DNA of 64,000 nucleotides from Amoebophrya sp. A120. Taxonomy: Eukaryota > Sar > Dinophyceae > Syndiniales > Amoebophryaceae. Below, piece after piece: positions 11,015 to 21,808 of this stretch (within the stretch, counting starts at the first letter, position 1; each line of letters begins with the position of its first letter). The notes under the pieces were generated by a model that was not told the origin of the DNA, did not search any database, and saw only the letters and a list, made by a program, of their open reading frames with translations. Location: contig CAJINV010000003.1 of NCBI GenBank assembly GCA_905178155.1, positions 6,877,612-6,941,611 of the forward strand. Direction: 5' to 3'. The position numbers were made by a program, and so were the translations under genes.

Positions 11015-14000
11015 TCAGTTGTCCTCGACTCGTCGGAGTTCCTCCATGAGGATGGGGGGCAGGGTTGGGCGCCCACGAGCCGGAGGGTCCTCAAGTGGCC
11101 GCTTAGGGATCAAGAAGTCCGGTTTTATTGCCTTTGCCGCGCCCGCGTCGTTTGCCATATACAACAAGAATGTGTGGTTTGGGTCGCGGTCTGGAAACGA
11201 ACTTTCGATGTTGTTCACTTTCAATTTCATCTTCATCATGGGCCACAGCAGCAACGTAGACACTCTAGGTCTAGTCTGGAGCAGCAGACATTGTGCATGA
11301 CATCAGATGACATCCAGCATATTGATTTAAGTTCCACTTTGACACCCAAATGACATAAACCGCAGCAGTTGATTTTGATATCCGAGTGCGGTGGAAGGCA
11401 GCGGTGGTGTAGTGGGACGGTCTTTCGACGATCCTGTGGTCTTCGACGATCTTTTCTCGGGGCGGCCCGCGATCGTCCCAGGGGGCATTCCTTCTTCCGT
11501 TTTCGACCGTGACTGCTGCAAGATGGATTCTGGCGCTTCAGATTGGGCACGCCCGGGACAGTTCCGCGCGAGCAATCCGGCGAAGGGATGCGGTGGCACG
11601 CGTTGCTCCCCCAAGGTGGGACAAAGCTTGATTTTGTGATGTACACCATTTGCTGGTGCTTGTGGTGGAGCTGCGCGAGCGCCTCCCCCCCGGGGCAGCG
11701 CTACGCTGTCCGTACTCGACGACGTTGTATCAAGTGCAATTTATGCTTGGGTCCGGAGACGTGGAACTTTTCTTGCATGTCTAGCATTCCTGAATCAATA
11801 TCTGTGTTGCGGTTACCCAGCAAAGGCGTCTTTCTACTTTTTCGTCATGCAAAGACGCAGTTTGTGTTTGTTATGCGTGCGTCAAACTCAAATTATAACC
11901 TGAACGTGTCATGCTTGTTGGCTGAAACTTTGGATTTGGTATCAGTATCACAAGATTTCAGACCCAGACATATTTGGGTTTGCAGTGGATACGGTGTCGG
12001 TCGCGTGTTTCCCGCTGTGAAGAGCAGACCAGCATGTTGATCCTCCTCGGTAGGATTGGCGGTCGCTGAAGGTTTCTTCACAACGAACTTGGCGGCCAAA
12101 GAAGAGGCTGCATGTACATGCAGAAGCTCTTCGCAAAACGCATACCGTGCTGTGCAATCCGTGGCGAAGAGGAAATTATGCAAGGCTCAAGCGCATCAAC
12201 GAGGGAAATCAGATCCATCCACATTTATATTTCTTGCAGAAACTACAGCGAGAGGAAACAATACTACTGCCTACTAGTGCATGACGAAATAAACTTTTGA
12301 TGGCTACATTCGCATTTCCTTTTCGACGCTGGTTGGCATTTTGGCCCTCACGCTCATGCACAGGGGCATCAAATTTAGGTACCGAAACAGAGCAGACGCA
12401 TGCCTGCGTGTATAAGCTCCCTTGCTGCACCAGTTCCACTTTTTACAGGTCGTGAGACCCTCCTACAACAACTCGATAAATTTCGTTGAAGCCACCGAGT
12501 ACAATTTCAACTTTTATTGGGCCGTAGGTTTCTTTGAGACCCTCAATAAACTTGAGCTGCGGACCATACACGAATCCCTTCAATTCTGCGAATCGCACGA
12601 ATCCGGGGAAAAATCCGAACCAGCCCACATGTGTCAAAAACTGCTTCATGCAAAGTGGCAAGCGGGATCTTCACTCACAGCACTGTACAATTGCATACAA
12701 CCATATGGCGCGTATAATGCCACGCGCAAGAACGAGCAATGCTTCAACATCTTCCGCCAAATTTCACTAGCAAGCTCCCTGTCGAAATAAACATCAAAAC
12801 CGCTGCACCGATGTTTCAGCAGCTGGGATACAGGTAGAAGGAGTCCTCGTGAATACGAGTTGACTATATTATGTATCAACCTCGAGCGGTGGCGGGTCAG
12901 ATCCAGATGACTGCAAAACCAAAAGTGAGTTCTCGTTTTGACCACACGTGGTTTTCTTTCAGTCTCGAACATTTTTTCGCTTGCGTAAGGCTACATCCTC
13001 AGCTTGCATATCAAGTTGTCTCGTCATGGTGCCGACGTTTTCCAACATTTCCATTGCAGTCGCGGTTACTCTAGCTTCCCGCTTCTGAGCATTCGCTCTC
13101 GCGTCGTCACTGCATGAAGTAGAATCGGTTCTTCGTCCCGGCTTGTCGCTTGCAGCTTCGGCGACGAGGTAGAGCGGAGTCTCTTGCAGCCACGCATGGC
13201 ACCAGTGCTCTGCTAGTGCGGCACTCCGTGGGGCGTCCAACAAGTTCAGAAGATCCTCCGATCGATTAGAAAGCCACCCAAGCGTATCGAGGTGGCAACT
13301 TTTTTCACTTGCAGCGGAACAAGAGACTCTACTTCAATGAATCAATATGAAGATACATTTGTTCTTGTTGTGTTCGTGACGAAAACGAACACAAATCCAG
13401 CCTTGCTTTTATGCAAATGCAAGTTCAACAACACAACGTCGACACGAAAACGCTATTCTTATTCGCTTGGGCAACGCACACGACATCCTTTCTTGCGTTA
13501 CCGACCCCGTAGTTGCTCCGAAGGCAATTACGGCGCACCAGAATTGCCTGCTGGGGCTGCACTATCCGTGCCTCGTTGATGTAGTGGGTAAATTGATTGT
13601 CTAGTGGTTTCTTGATCAAGTTTCGGTTTGGGGGCGGCTCTATCTTCACAATAGAGCAGCCACCTGCAGGGAAGTACACATCAAAGCGAAGTAGTGTAGC
13701 TGTCCACCTGCGATACATCACAACATCCCACTTTTCCCGACACAGGTGACGCGCCACTGCTGGTGTTGTTATAATCAACGACAATAGCTGCAGCTAGTAC
13801 TTGCGCATCATGCAAAACCAGAAACGCTAGCGAACCGCAAGACAAATACAGTCATAGCTTTAGTTAGTAGATGCATTGTCTGGGTGTGCAAATCCACATG
13901 CATTGATTTTGTGGCTAATCCTGTATCAACTCATGATAAGTTAGTAGCTCGCGGAAATGTTCATCTTCATTTGAAGCAGATATATGATTGTAATTGCGCT

Positions 14001-15971
14001 TCTAGTACTAGCTCAAATTATTTCTCGGGGGATAGTTGTTGAACCAGTCGCGAGGAAATCCAGAAACAAGGCTTGGATGCGGTCAACAGTGCTAATCAGT
14101 CCAAGGATGACGTCCTCAGCTGACTTGTTGCTCAAAGCAGTTTATGCATGGGAAAGCATTGCGCAAGTCATTTGATACATTTAAAAAGTATCTACAAGTT
14201 CGCCACTGGAGCTGGTACTAAGCACTGAAAAACGACGAAGACGAATACAAAGAGCTTTCGCTTTCCACAGGTACATAGTACATACAAGACAAAGACCACA
14301 TACACACAAATGGAAACGACGAGAGCATTACTTCTTCTGCAGAGAATAGAACGGCGGGAGGCCTGGACGCAGTGGTTTTCTTATTTCCTTCGGGATGAAT
14401 AGGTGTGGTCGACAAGGGTCGTGTGTTACCTGCGGCTTCCTTTTTGCGAAGTGAAGCAGACTCCGCAGCCAGCTCCGCGTAGGCCTGGAGATGAGAACCA
14501 TCTTCCTTCGGCAATATGTAGGGCGCAGAGGGGTCCGGATTTGCCCACATTGGTTGCGTCGGAGGTCCCCGTGAAGATGACGTCGCCGAAGTTGTATTTT
14601 TAACAGCCTTCCCCCGACCGCTCGTCCCCGTTTTATTTTTTTGCTTTCCTTCTAGGGCTCGCCGTACCGTGTGGAGGAAGTGCTCCGCGGCTTCCGCATT
14701 GCTTGCACAAGCCTCGAAGGCGGTGGTGTCGGTCTGGCGCTCCTCTTCTTCCAACAACACACGGCCCGCGGATTCCAAGGCTGGAATGCTGGCCGTTTCG
14801 CAGCGGCGAAGCGCCTTGCGCAGGTCAGTGAGTACCGCTGCAACGACCGGGAGCGTGGTAGTAAGTGACCAGGGACGCTGTTGAAACCCCTTGGTTACGG
14901 TTTGCACTTCGTTCTGCCCGAAATCCATGTGCTGCAGTATGCCCCACCCTGGCGTGATAATCTCAGTTCCCCGCGACGAAACTGCAGGGCGTCGCAGAAA
15001 CGAAACATCTAAAAAAAGTCCCCATGTATTAACGCAGCGTCGCCGTCGCACTCTTTCTTTCTGTCAATTTTGCGAACAATACGAAAGCCACACGAGGAGA
15101 CGAACTAGACATCGTTTTTATATACGATTACGTTTACGATATACGGTGAACGTGAAGGAAATCAAACAAACCTCTACCTCAGGGTGGAAGAATGCTTGCG
15201 TCTTGAAAACTGAATAGACTTAGACAACCATTCTCATCATGCTTTAAATACAGAAAAATGCTTCGAAAGCTATCAGACAAGGGGCGCTTCGGTGCGTTTA
15301 TTTGCGCGATGCCCCACACCCACACCTACTTTGTCACGGTGGTGATCATCATCACACCCGACCAGGCCATATTCACAAACCCGTGACGTCGCATGTCTAG
15401 CTGAGCCAGCGTAACCTTGAAGTTTTTGATGACAATGCGTGCCGTCGAGCGGGCGTTTCTCGTCTATCCAAGAAGAAAAGCATTACAGATACACTGCTGC
15501 TCTAACTTAACTTCAGCAAATGCAAAAGATGCAGTCTCGCTCGTTAGTTTGCTTGACATCGAATGCAACTGTTTTGGCGGAAATCATCAAGAGGGAAAAC
15601 GCACACTAAGCGAAACGGAAACTCGCAAGAGTTCCTTCGGGAATGACAGGGGTAGTCTGTCTGGCTTGTCTTACCGAGCAGTCGTCCAGCTGACAGTGTG
15701 CAAGAACTCTCACTGTTGTATCACGAGTTACACTTTTCTCTTTGCATATCGACGGGCTAGTGCTTATATGTGCTTCCGGTTCCGGCAAAGTGTGTGCCTG
15801 TGCGTGGTCAGTTTCCACAGCCGCAGGATCGCCGGTAGGCAGGTCCGCTTCATCCAGCCGGAGCGACTTGAGAATGGCCTTGTTCTCCTGGAGGAACTGC
15901 TGGAAAGCAGCCCACCAGAGTTTGATTTTTTCCAGGTCCAATTGACACTCGTAGAAGAAATAGTCGCACAT
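11015..15971 (-). CDS. Unrecognised multi-exon protein
   Basis: A chain of minus-strand exons with coding character. The probable start is the ATG at 15971 (MCDYFFYECQLDLEKIKLWW). Further exons lie near 14320-15010, 13560-13770, 12975-13243, 12680-12790, 12445-12640, 11992-12160, 11400-11727 and 11015-11245, with a terminal stop at 11015. Segments include LQENKAILKSLRLDEADLP, FDVYFPAGGCSIVKIEPPP, KETYGPIKVEIVLGGFNEIY and NHTFLLYMANDAGAAKA. I recognise no family; the sequence is soluble-looking, helix-rich at the start and Ser/Thr/Pro-rich near 11.4-11.7 kb. Only the introner junction at 11728-11991 is fixed precisely. One or two genes may be merged here. Confidence 0.5.
11728..11991. mobile_element. 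Introner, family B
   Basis: The left end is TATCAAGTGCAA and the right end reverse-complements to TATCCACTGCAAA followed by GTCTGGGTCTGAAAT. The TSD is CGTTG/CGGTG (4 of 5). Removal joins AGNTRPTP to SSSTDSVALPRGGG in frame. Confidence 0.9.
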
Positions 15972-16781
15972 GCGTATGGAAGCCCAGGCCCTGTGCTCAG
16001 ATGATCTCCATGTTTAACATACATACGCACAGCTAGTACCTCGCAGCTGACCTACTGTTTCCGCGTAGGGTGTCGTTGCTAGCCAAGCAGAAAAACTCGG
16101 GTCAAAAATAAAAATCCCTGCGACTATCCTCCTTTAGCGAAAATACTCAAGGGGGCATGGGCAACATTTTTGCAAATATAATATGCTCGTCCCAGAAGCA
16201 GGACCTTTCCCTTTGGAAAAGTCGAGGACGACATTAGTGCATATGCAACATCACCTGAGCCTGATCAGAAGGCGGAAAACATATCGGCGCGCGCGACCAC
16301 CGCGGGAACCGCCTCAGCGCGCTGACGCGCAAAGTCAAATTATCATTCGAAAAAATCGAAGTCCACCCCTTCCATATTACTTCGAACCCAAAAGCAAGGA
16401 ATAAGGAGATCGTCTGCCACTGCCTCGGACGGTGCATGCTTTATCATTTATTCATAGTAGATCGTAGTACATCGTGACTGAGTCTTCTCTTTCTAGTAAC
16501 TTCTCACAAGTAGCGTGGCCACCAGACGGAAAATGGAACTGAGAGCCTACTTCTGGTGCCGCAACATAAGTACTAACGGCTACTGTTGCCGCTGTATTCA
16601 AATTTATCGGGTCACCGAAAACAAAAATAGAGGTCTCACATGCTGATGTTCAACTGGAGCTAGTGCAAATAGAGTGCTAGCATCATAGCACCTGAGAACA
16701 GACCTGCCGGTTCTTGTGGCCGTGGACACACTGTTCATTCACGTTCTCATGCCGGCTATAAAAAAGGGGAGGTTCCTGCGT
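15972..16781. other. Region without an assignable gene
   Basis: No coherent coding frame was found. CTTCCATA near 15975 resembles a family G introner tip, so an unresolved intron or 5' UTR of the 11-16 kb gene may lie here. Confidence 0.3.
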
Positions 16782-17099
16782 TTACTTTTTCAATACGGAT
16801 TCGCGCAGCATCTGCTCCTGGAAGGCGCGCAGTCGCTGGAGGTACTGGTGGAGGGTGTTAGCCTCCGTCACACACGCCGCCCAGATTTGTGGGCGCTCGG
16901 CTTTCAAACGCTGCACAGGGCCACTGTCGGCAGCCGTCAGCGTCACGCGGCCCTGAGTCCGCTCCTCCTTCTCTTGCCTGGCGATGCGGCGACCGAGTTT
17001 GATCTCCGCTTCCCGCGCGGCCTCGTAGACCGCGTCAACCTGCCGTAGCTGCAGGGCGAGAATTATCCTAGATAAAACAAGCGTCCTAATCTTCTCCAT
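16782..17099 (-). CDS. Small helical protein, 105 residues, function unknown
   Basis: An ATG at 17099 opens a 105-residue frame (MEKIRTLVLSRIILALQLRQ) that is rich in Glu, Arg, Gln and Ala and looks fully helical, including IARQEKEERTQGRV and ANTLHQYLQRLRAFQEQMLRE. It ends ...SVLKK at a TAA at 16782. A TATTG right before the end could mark an introner tip, so this may instead be one exon of a longer gene. No family recognised. Confidence 0.5.
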   Translation of the reverse strand: MEKIRTLVLSRIILALQLRQVDAVYEAAREAEIKLGRRIARQEKEERTQGRVTLTAADSGPVQRLKAERPQIWAACVTEANTLHQYLQRLRAFQEQMLRESVLKK

Positions 17100-17649
17100 G
17101 ATCTCCCGCGCGCAAGGAAGAAAACGTGCTCTCCTGCATGACAAACGCAGTCTTGAGTCTTCGATTTTCTCGCTATATTAATATTACATTCTTTTGGACC
17201 TTGCTTTGGCGTCGCGAGCAGGTGCTTTAGAAGAGCCCAAAAAGTTTGCGAAACACCAAGAGTTTCGTGCGAACTATACCTATAATGCGCGACAAACTCT
17301 ACTTCACCGTCTGAAACTACATGTTACTTTCAAGTTGCTGTGCGTGAGACACCAGTTCAGGAGGGAGACGGTTCTATACAGGATCATAGGCAACTCGAGT
17401 AATGTCTTCCGCTCCAGGTCGCGGGGGTCCGCCTGGTTAGTATGGTATTGATGCCCGTTGGAAAATGGTCCAAGCGAAAATGGAAAAAAATAAAAAATAA
17501 GCGCGATTTACTGATGCATAAAATCGACACCAGTTCTTGGAGTACTTGGACTCACTTACCCATTCGAGAAGGTTCATGAGAATTGCGATATTTATTTTGG
17601 AGCATACATAACTTCAATCTGAAATAAAGGTCGGCGCAAAGACAACCGC

Positions 17650-17688
17650 GCCGCTTCGAAAACACAAGTCTTGTGTTTTCGAAGCGGC
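17650..17688. repeat. Near-perfect 39-bp palindrome
   Basis: The 19-base arm GCCGCTTCGAAAACACAAG is followed by one central base and then its exact reverse complement. It sits in non-coding DNA between two minus-strand genes. It could be a fold-back element relic or an RNA hairpin. Confidence 0.9.
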
Positions 17689-17901
17689 CCCTTCCTTGAC
17701 CGTTGCCCGGCCGCGCAGAGGCTTCGGCCTATCTTGCTTCCACCTGTGCAATGCAATTGCGGCCATGTTGTAGTAGCTTTAGCTTTAGGCTTAGCTCTGC
17801 TATTGCTTCGGCCACGACGTTGCATAATTTCATCGTGCAATAAAACATAAGTATGTACTCAACTAGGTAATCGTAATTCCGTTCTTTTCGACTCATTTTC
17901 T

Positions 17902-19217
17902 TCATTTGTCGATTTCCCACCGGAAGACGTGGGCATACTTAATCCAAGCTCCGTAGGGCTGGTAGTTGACGCGGTGCCGCATGTCGCGCCAAACGGGCTC
18001 CAATACAAGCTTCTCCACTGCCGCGCGGCCTTATGAGATTGCAGCGCTCTCTTCCCTCGCCCTGCTTTGACCACATTGATCATGGCGGGCATCCAGTACA
18101 GCAACATAGGCGTGGGCGAAGAGGAAACTTCTGCATTCTTGCCGCATGCTCACACGACAGGGCCTTCGCCTTTCAAATCCATCACGTGACAGTTACCAAA
18201 TATAGCCGCCGGGGCGTAGTGAGGTCGTGGGCGTTTTCTTGCCGGCCGTCGCCTTGGCCGCGGCTTTGCTTTTTCTGGGGTCGCCACACCGCCGTGAGTA
18301 ACGTTAGGCCGCCCGGTATGGCGGCCGCTTGAACAACGTCGCAAATTTTGGCAAATTCCCGACATTCCTTTCCAGAAGCCACCCCCCATGCTATGGGGCC
18401 GATCCGGGTGCCGCGGGGGGCGCCCAAAAAGCGAAGAAAAATCGGGCCCGTAGCATGCGGATTGGCTTTGCGCGTCTGGCGCAGTTTTGCTTTTTTGCGT
18501 TTTTATTTTTCTAGCCGGCGCTTTTTGCAAAGCTTCCCAGGATCTGAAACCGGCGAAAATGCGGCCGCTTTTGCGGCCGCCCAAAATGCTCCCAAATCGC
18601 GGCCGTGCCATGCTGTTTCGCTGTTCTGATTTTGGGCGCGTTTTTTTCGCGCCCCTTTTTGGGCGCCCCAAACCGCCAGAAATCAAGGCGGTGGGCGCCT
18701 CAGAAGGGCGCCCCTTTTGCCGGCTCCCCTGCGTCGTTTTACTCAGCGGCGACCGATAGAATCCGCTGGCGATTCGGTGCCAGCAAAGCCAAACAGGCTG
18801 GCGCGCTGCGATCTTTTTCATGCAAAAAAACTCTCTATAGGCTTCAAAACTGCTGGTCGTTTTGGACGGTATATGTCAAAAAAACTCCCTGGTTAGAACC
18901 GTTCGGTGACCTCACTACATACTACCCAGGTGCAAAAACACAGTCATCATCATCCAAGTACATGAATCAAGATCAAGTTGTGGCGAGGAGGAGAAGTAAG
19001 AAGAGTAAGGAACGCGCTCTCGTCATAAGCTTGCGTTCCTGACGGACCCGGGGCTCCAATTTGTGCCTTGCAAGACGCGCCCAGGGAAACACTTTTCAAA
19101 CAAGGATAGGTGTTCTTGCCACACTCGATCCTCCACGGCCGACCTATAGAGACGAAATAGTTTGCCACAGTCACTAAGTTGCACCAGTTTCTGACGCTTG
19201 AGAAATTTTTCTGACAT
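17902..19217 (-). CDS. Small two-exon protein, about 104 residues
   Basis: Exon 1 runs from the ATG at 19217 (MSEKFLKRQKLVQLSDCGKL) to 19028 and exon 2 from 18031 to a TGA at 17902. Removing the 996-bp introner plus five bases joins GSVRNAS to CAAVEKLVLEPVW, giving 105 codons including the stop. The protein is basic and helical (LFRLYRSAVEDRVWQEHLS) and contains an L-Y-R tripeptide as in mitochondrial LYR-motif proteins, but that match alone is too weak for a family call. The end MRHRVNYQPYGAWIKYAHVF is aromatic and looks conserved. Confidence 0.6.
18032..19027. mobile_element. Introner (GAGAGCGC TIR) carrying a nested 0.7-kb element
   Basis: The left end is TATGAGATTGCAGCGCTCTC and the right end reverse-complements to TATGACGAGAGCGCG. 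Flanking 5-mers (GGCCT, AGCTT) are decayed. Most of its length is the nested element at 18216-18918. Confidence 0.65.
18216..18918. mobile_element. Nested TIR element K, copy 1
   Basis: It is bounded by GTAGTGAGGTC and its exact inverse GACCTCACTAC. The inside is GC-rich and shares several blocks with the copy at 54496, including CAAGGCGGTGGGCGCCTCAG and CCCCTTTTGCCGGCTCCCC. No transposase frame is visible, so it is non-autonomous. Confidence 0.85.
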
Positions 19218-19299
19218 GCAGAAGCACAAGGAGTATCACATATAGGGCTTAACTGTGATGATGCATTTTTGCGTAGGAAAAATATTTCTCCGTCGTGAC

Positions 19300-20390
19300 A
19301 CTGCCCATGACCATGAGTGATCGCGACGAACTTTTTTACTGGATAAAAAACATCCTGCTCACACTGTCGGACACTTTCCGCTGACTGCTTCAGGCTCTCG
19401 CGCAACTCGCGAGATTTATCACCTTCTCAGATGTGGAAATCTCAATCAGAGCAATTTGTGACGCACTAACAAATTTATGCGATGCGCATGAGTTGTCTAG
19501 CTCCTACGAAGATGGAGGCCAGCATATTCTTGACAGACACGCGACAACACTCCCAACGGCGCTGTAATATGCACAAAGTTAGAGTTTGAGTTTGTCATTC
19601 AAAAGAGGAAGAGCATGCAGACCCGGCTCACGCTTAGGGCCGGTTTTTCCCAGCTATATTGCTTACGCGAGGCAACTTTTGCATCTACATGGTTCCAGTT
19701 GAGATTGTTCCAGCTGAGTAGGGCATAGCATTTCTCCGCACATTCTGAAGGTAATAAACTCATTGTAACATCATAGATACGACGGGGTAAAATCAATACG
19801 GGGCTGGATAATTTCTTTGGGTCTGACACTGACTACACAGCCTTGGTACTGCCATTTGCTGAATCATCTCCGATGCAACCTGTGTTGGACAAACAGGCAT
19901 TGCGTCCGGCGGTCGGTGCGTGCTGAGGCTGACACGACAGAGACGACGATTACAAAAATTGATATTCACAATATCTACATGCAGCGTATACTTTAATTTT
20001 AGGATTCGGACTACATCAGTCATTCTTTATTGGGTATGCTCTTGTCAAGCACTATGATTAAGATTGATGCACCCACTCTCACGCTCTTGCATTCTCCGTT
20101 TTTTTTTTACCCATGAACTTCCGGCAGCACCAGCAGCGCCACCGCCAGCGTTCCAAAAAAGACCTATGTCACCCACCCTCACATCGCACAACCTCAAAAC
20201 TCATACAGATTTATTATCATCTTCAATATTTCACGTGTTTGTCGTCCTTGGCATGCTTGAGTTTTGCCATTTTCGTCCTCACACACTGGAACGCATTTTC
20301 TGCGAAAGCTACTAACTTCGTGTTCGTTGCGGTAAGATAAAACAAACACCGGCGGGGCAGAAGCGGATAGATTAAACGACAAGCAAGCAT
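19300..20390 (-). CDS. Weak minus-strand exons, unassigned
   Basis: Coding-like pieces: MLACRLIYPLLPRRCLFYL from an ATG near 20390, running through NAFQCVRTKMAKLKHAKDDK to a possible GTGAAA donor near 20228; LPRRIYDVTMSLLPSECAEK near 19700-19800; and LRESLKQSAESVRQCEQDV near 19350-19400. Junctions were not resolved. It may be a short organellar or membrane protein; no family recognised. Confidence 0.3.
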
Positions 20391-20751
20391 GACATTCTTG
20401 ACACTTAAACGCAAATAAAAAGCCTGCAAATTATACATGATAACCTGGATAGGGGGGTCGCGGTGCAACGACCTGAGGCCACAGGACGCTATTTGTCATT
20501 ACGTCGAACGCTTTATCGAATCACGTGGATCCTCCACATCGAATTGTGAGTCTGATCAACTCGGAGCCACCACAAAAGCCTGAAGCTTGTGCTTCTGGTT
20601 CTGTTCTTGCTTCAACTCTGCCTTGTTTTTCGGGGTCAAAAAATATTATATTTCCAGTTTCGTTTTCTGTTCATTGTGAAGTCGGCCTGATCATCAAATT
20701 CAAACTTGTTCTTGTGTAGGTTTATTTAGTGACACGAAAATATCAACATCA

Positions 20752-21521
20752 ATGACTGATCTGTTTTTTTTTAATCTTACAACAGATCGGAACAGTAATT
20801 GCCTCTCTATCTTCTTCACACACTCGCAAAAGGTCGTACCTTGCGGCAACGAACTACTAGGAGCGCGAAGACAACGGGCCGTCTTATCGAGTCTTCTGCA
20901 ACAAACTCGCTCCGACGAGGCTGTTCTAGGCGACTTCCCTTCCCGTCTACAGAAAAAAGTCAGGAGAAAGAGACTCGAAGTACTAGTGACACAGTTTTTT
21001 CTTTTTTTCAAAAAGTTGTATATCTCGTGATTACGCTTCATTCTTTTTCGGTAACTAACATTGTACTTCAATCTGTGTGTGAGAAAGTAGATGAACTGAA
21101 AATACGTGTTGAAGGAGGGGAAGGTCAATCAGACATCGTGCCTGCACTTGATACTATTTTTACAAGTTGAAATAGAAGGGCTAGCCGACAACTAATTGTT
21201 AAACTTACTGAAACTGTTCGGTGTTTCGGTGCTAGAGCTTTAGAAATATCATTTGCGCTGCTGCATTTACTGAATACATTAGCTTTTGTTGGTCCTTAAA
21301 AAATAGTAGGGGTATTGTCATGTCACGAAACATTGGCTAAACAATCTCATGACGGTAACATCGGAGTTGTTTACTTTCTTGGAACTTGTTTAATTTTTTC
21401 TGCTGCTCTTTCGTTTCATAGCATCGTCGAGTTCTTGTCCGACAGAAAAAAACGACTAGAAATCATGCTACAAAAGAACTCGAGTGATGATGATCCTTAC
21501 TCACGAAAGTTAAAGCCTTAA
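20752..21521 (+). CDS. Possible plus-strand gene or pseudogene
   Basis: One plus-strand frame reads SVCEKVDELKIRVEGGEGQ, stops at TGA 21168, continues in the same frame with KLTETVRCFGARALEISFAL, stops at TAA 21297, and continues to a hydrophobic segment (IGVVYFLGTCLIFSAALSF) and a polar tail ending SRKLKP at 21521. An upstream piece in another frame (VVPCGNELLGARRQRAVLSS) also looks coding. It is either a decayed gene, a gene with very short introns, or chance in AT-rich DNA. Confidence 0.3.
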
Positions 21522-21808
21522 CCTTTTTACTTTGCATTCATTATCAAGTTTGCATTTGCCTAATTGCGCATTTACCTCGCGAGCAATTGATACTTGCATT
21601 TTCTTTCACGTAGAATTAGAGGCTGTTTCAAGTTGAACTAGAAGTTACGTCAAGAACGACGACGTCGAGAAGCAGGTTGGGTTGTAAATAGCGGTGATTT
21701 CACCCCTTTCTGTTTGCCTTGTACTTGAAGTTGTTGAAATGGACAACTAAGTTTTCGATAAGTGCGTAAGCTGCACTTAGTCAAGGGTACCATATCCTTC
21801 GTCTCATT
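21522..21808. other. 3' flank of the giant gene
   Basis: Short AT-rich gap between the plus-strand frame and the giant gene stop; probably contains the 3' UTR. No recognised signal. Confidence 0.4.
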
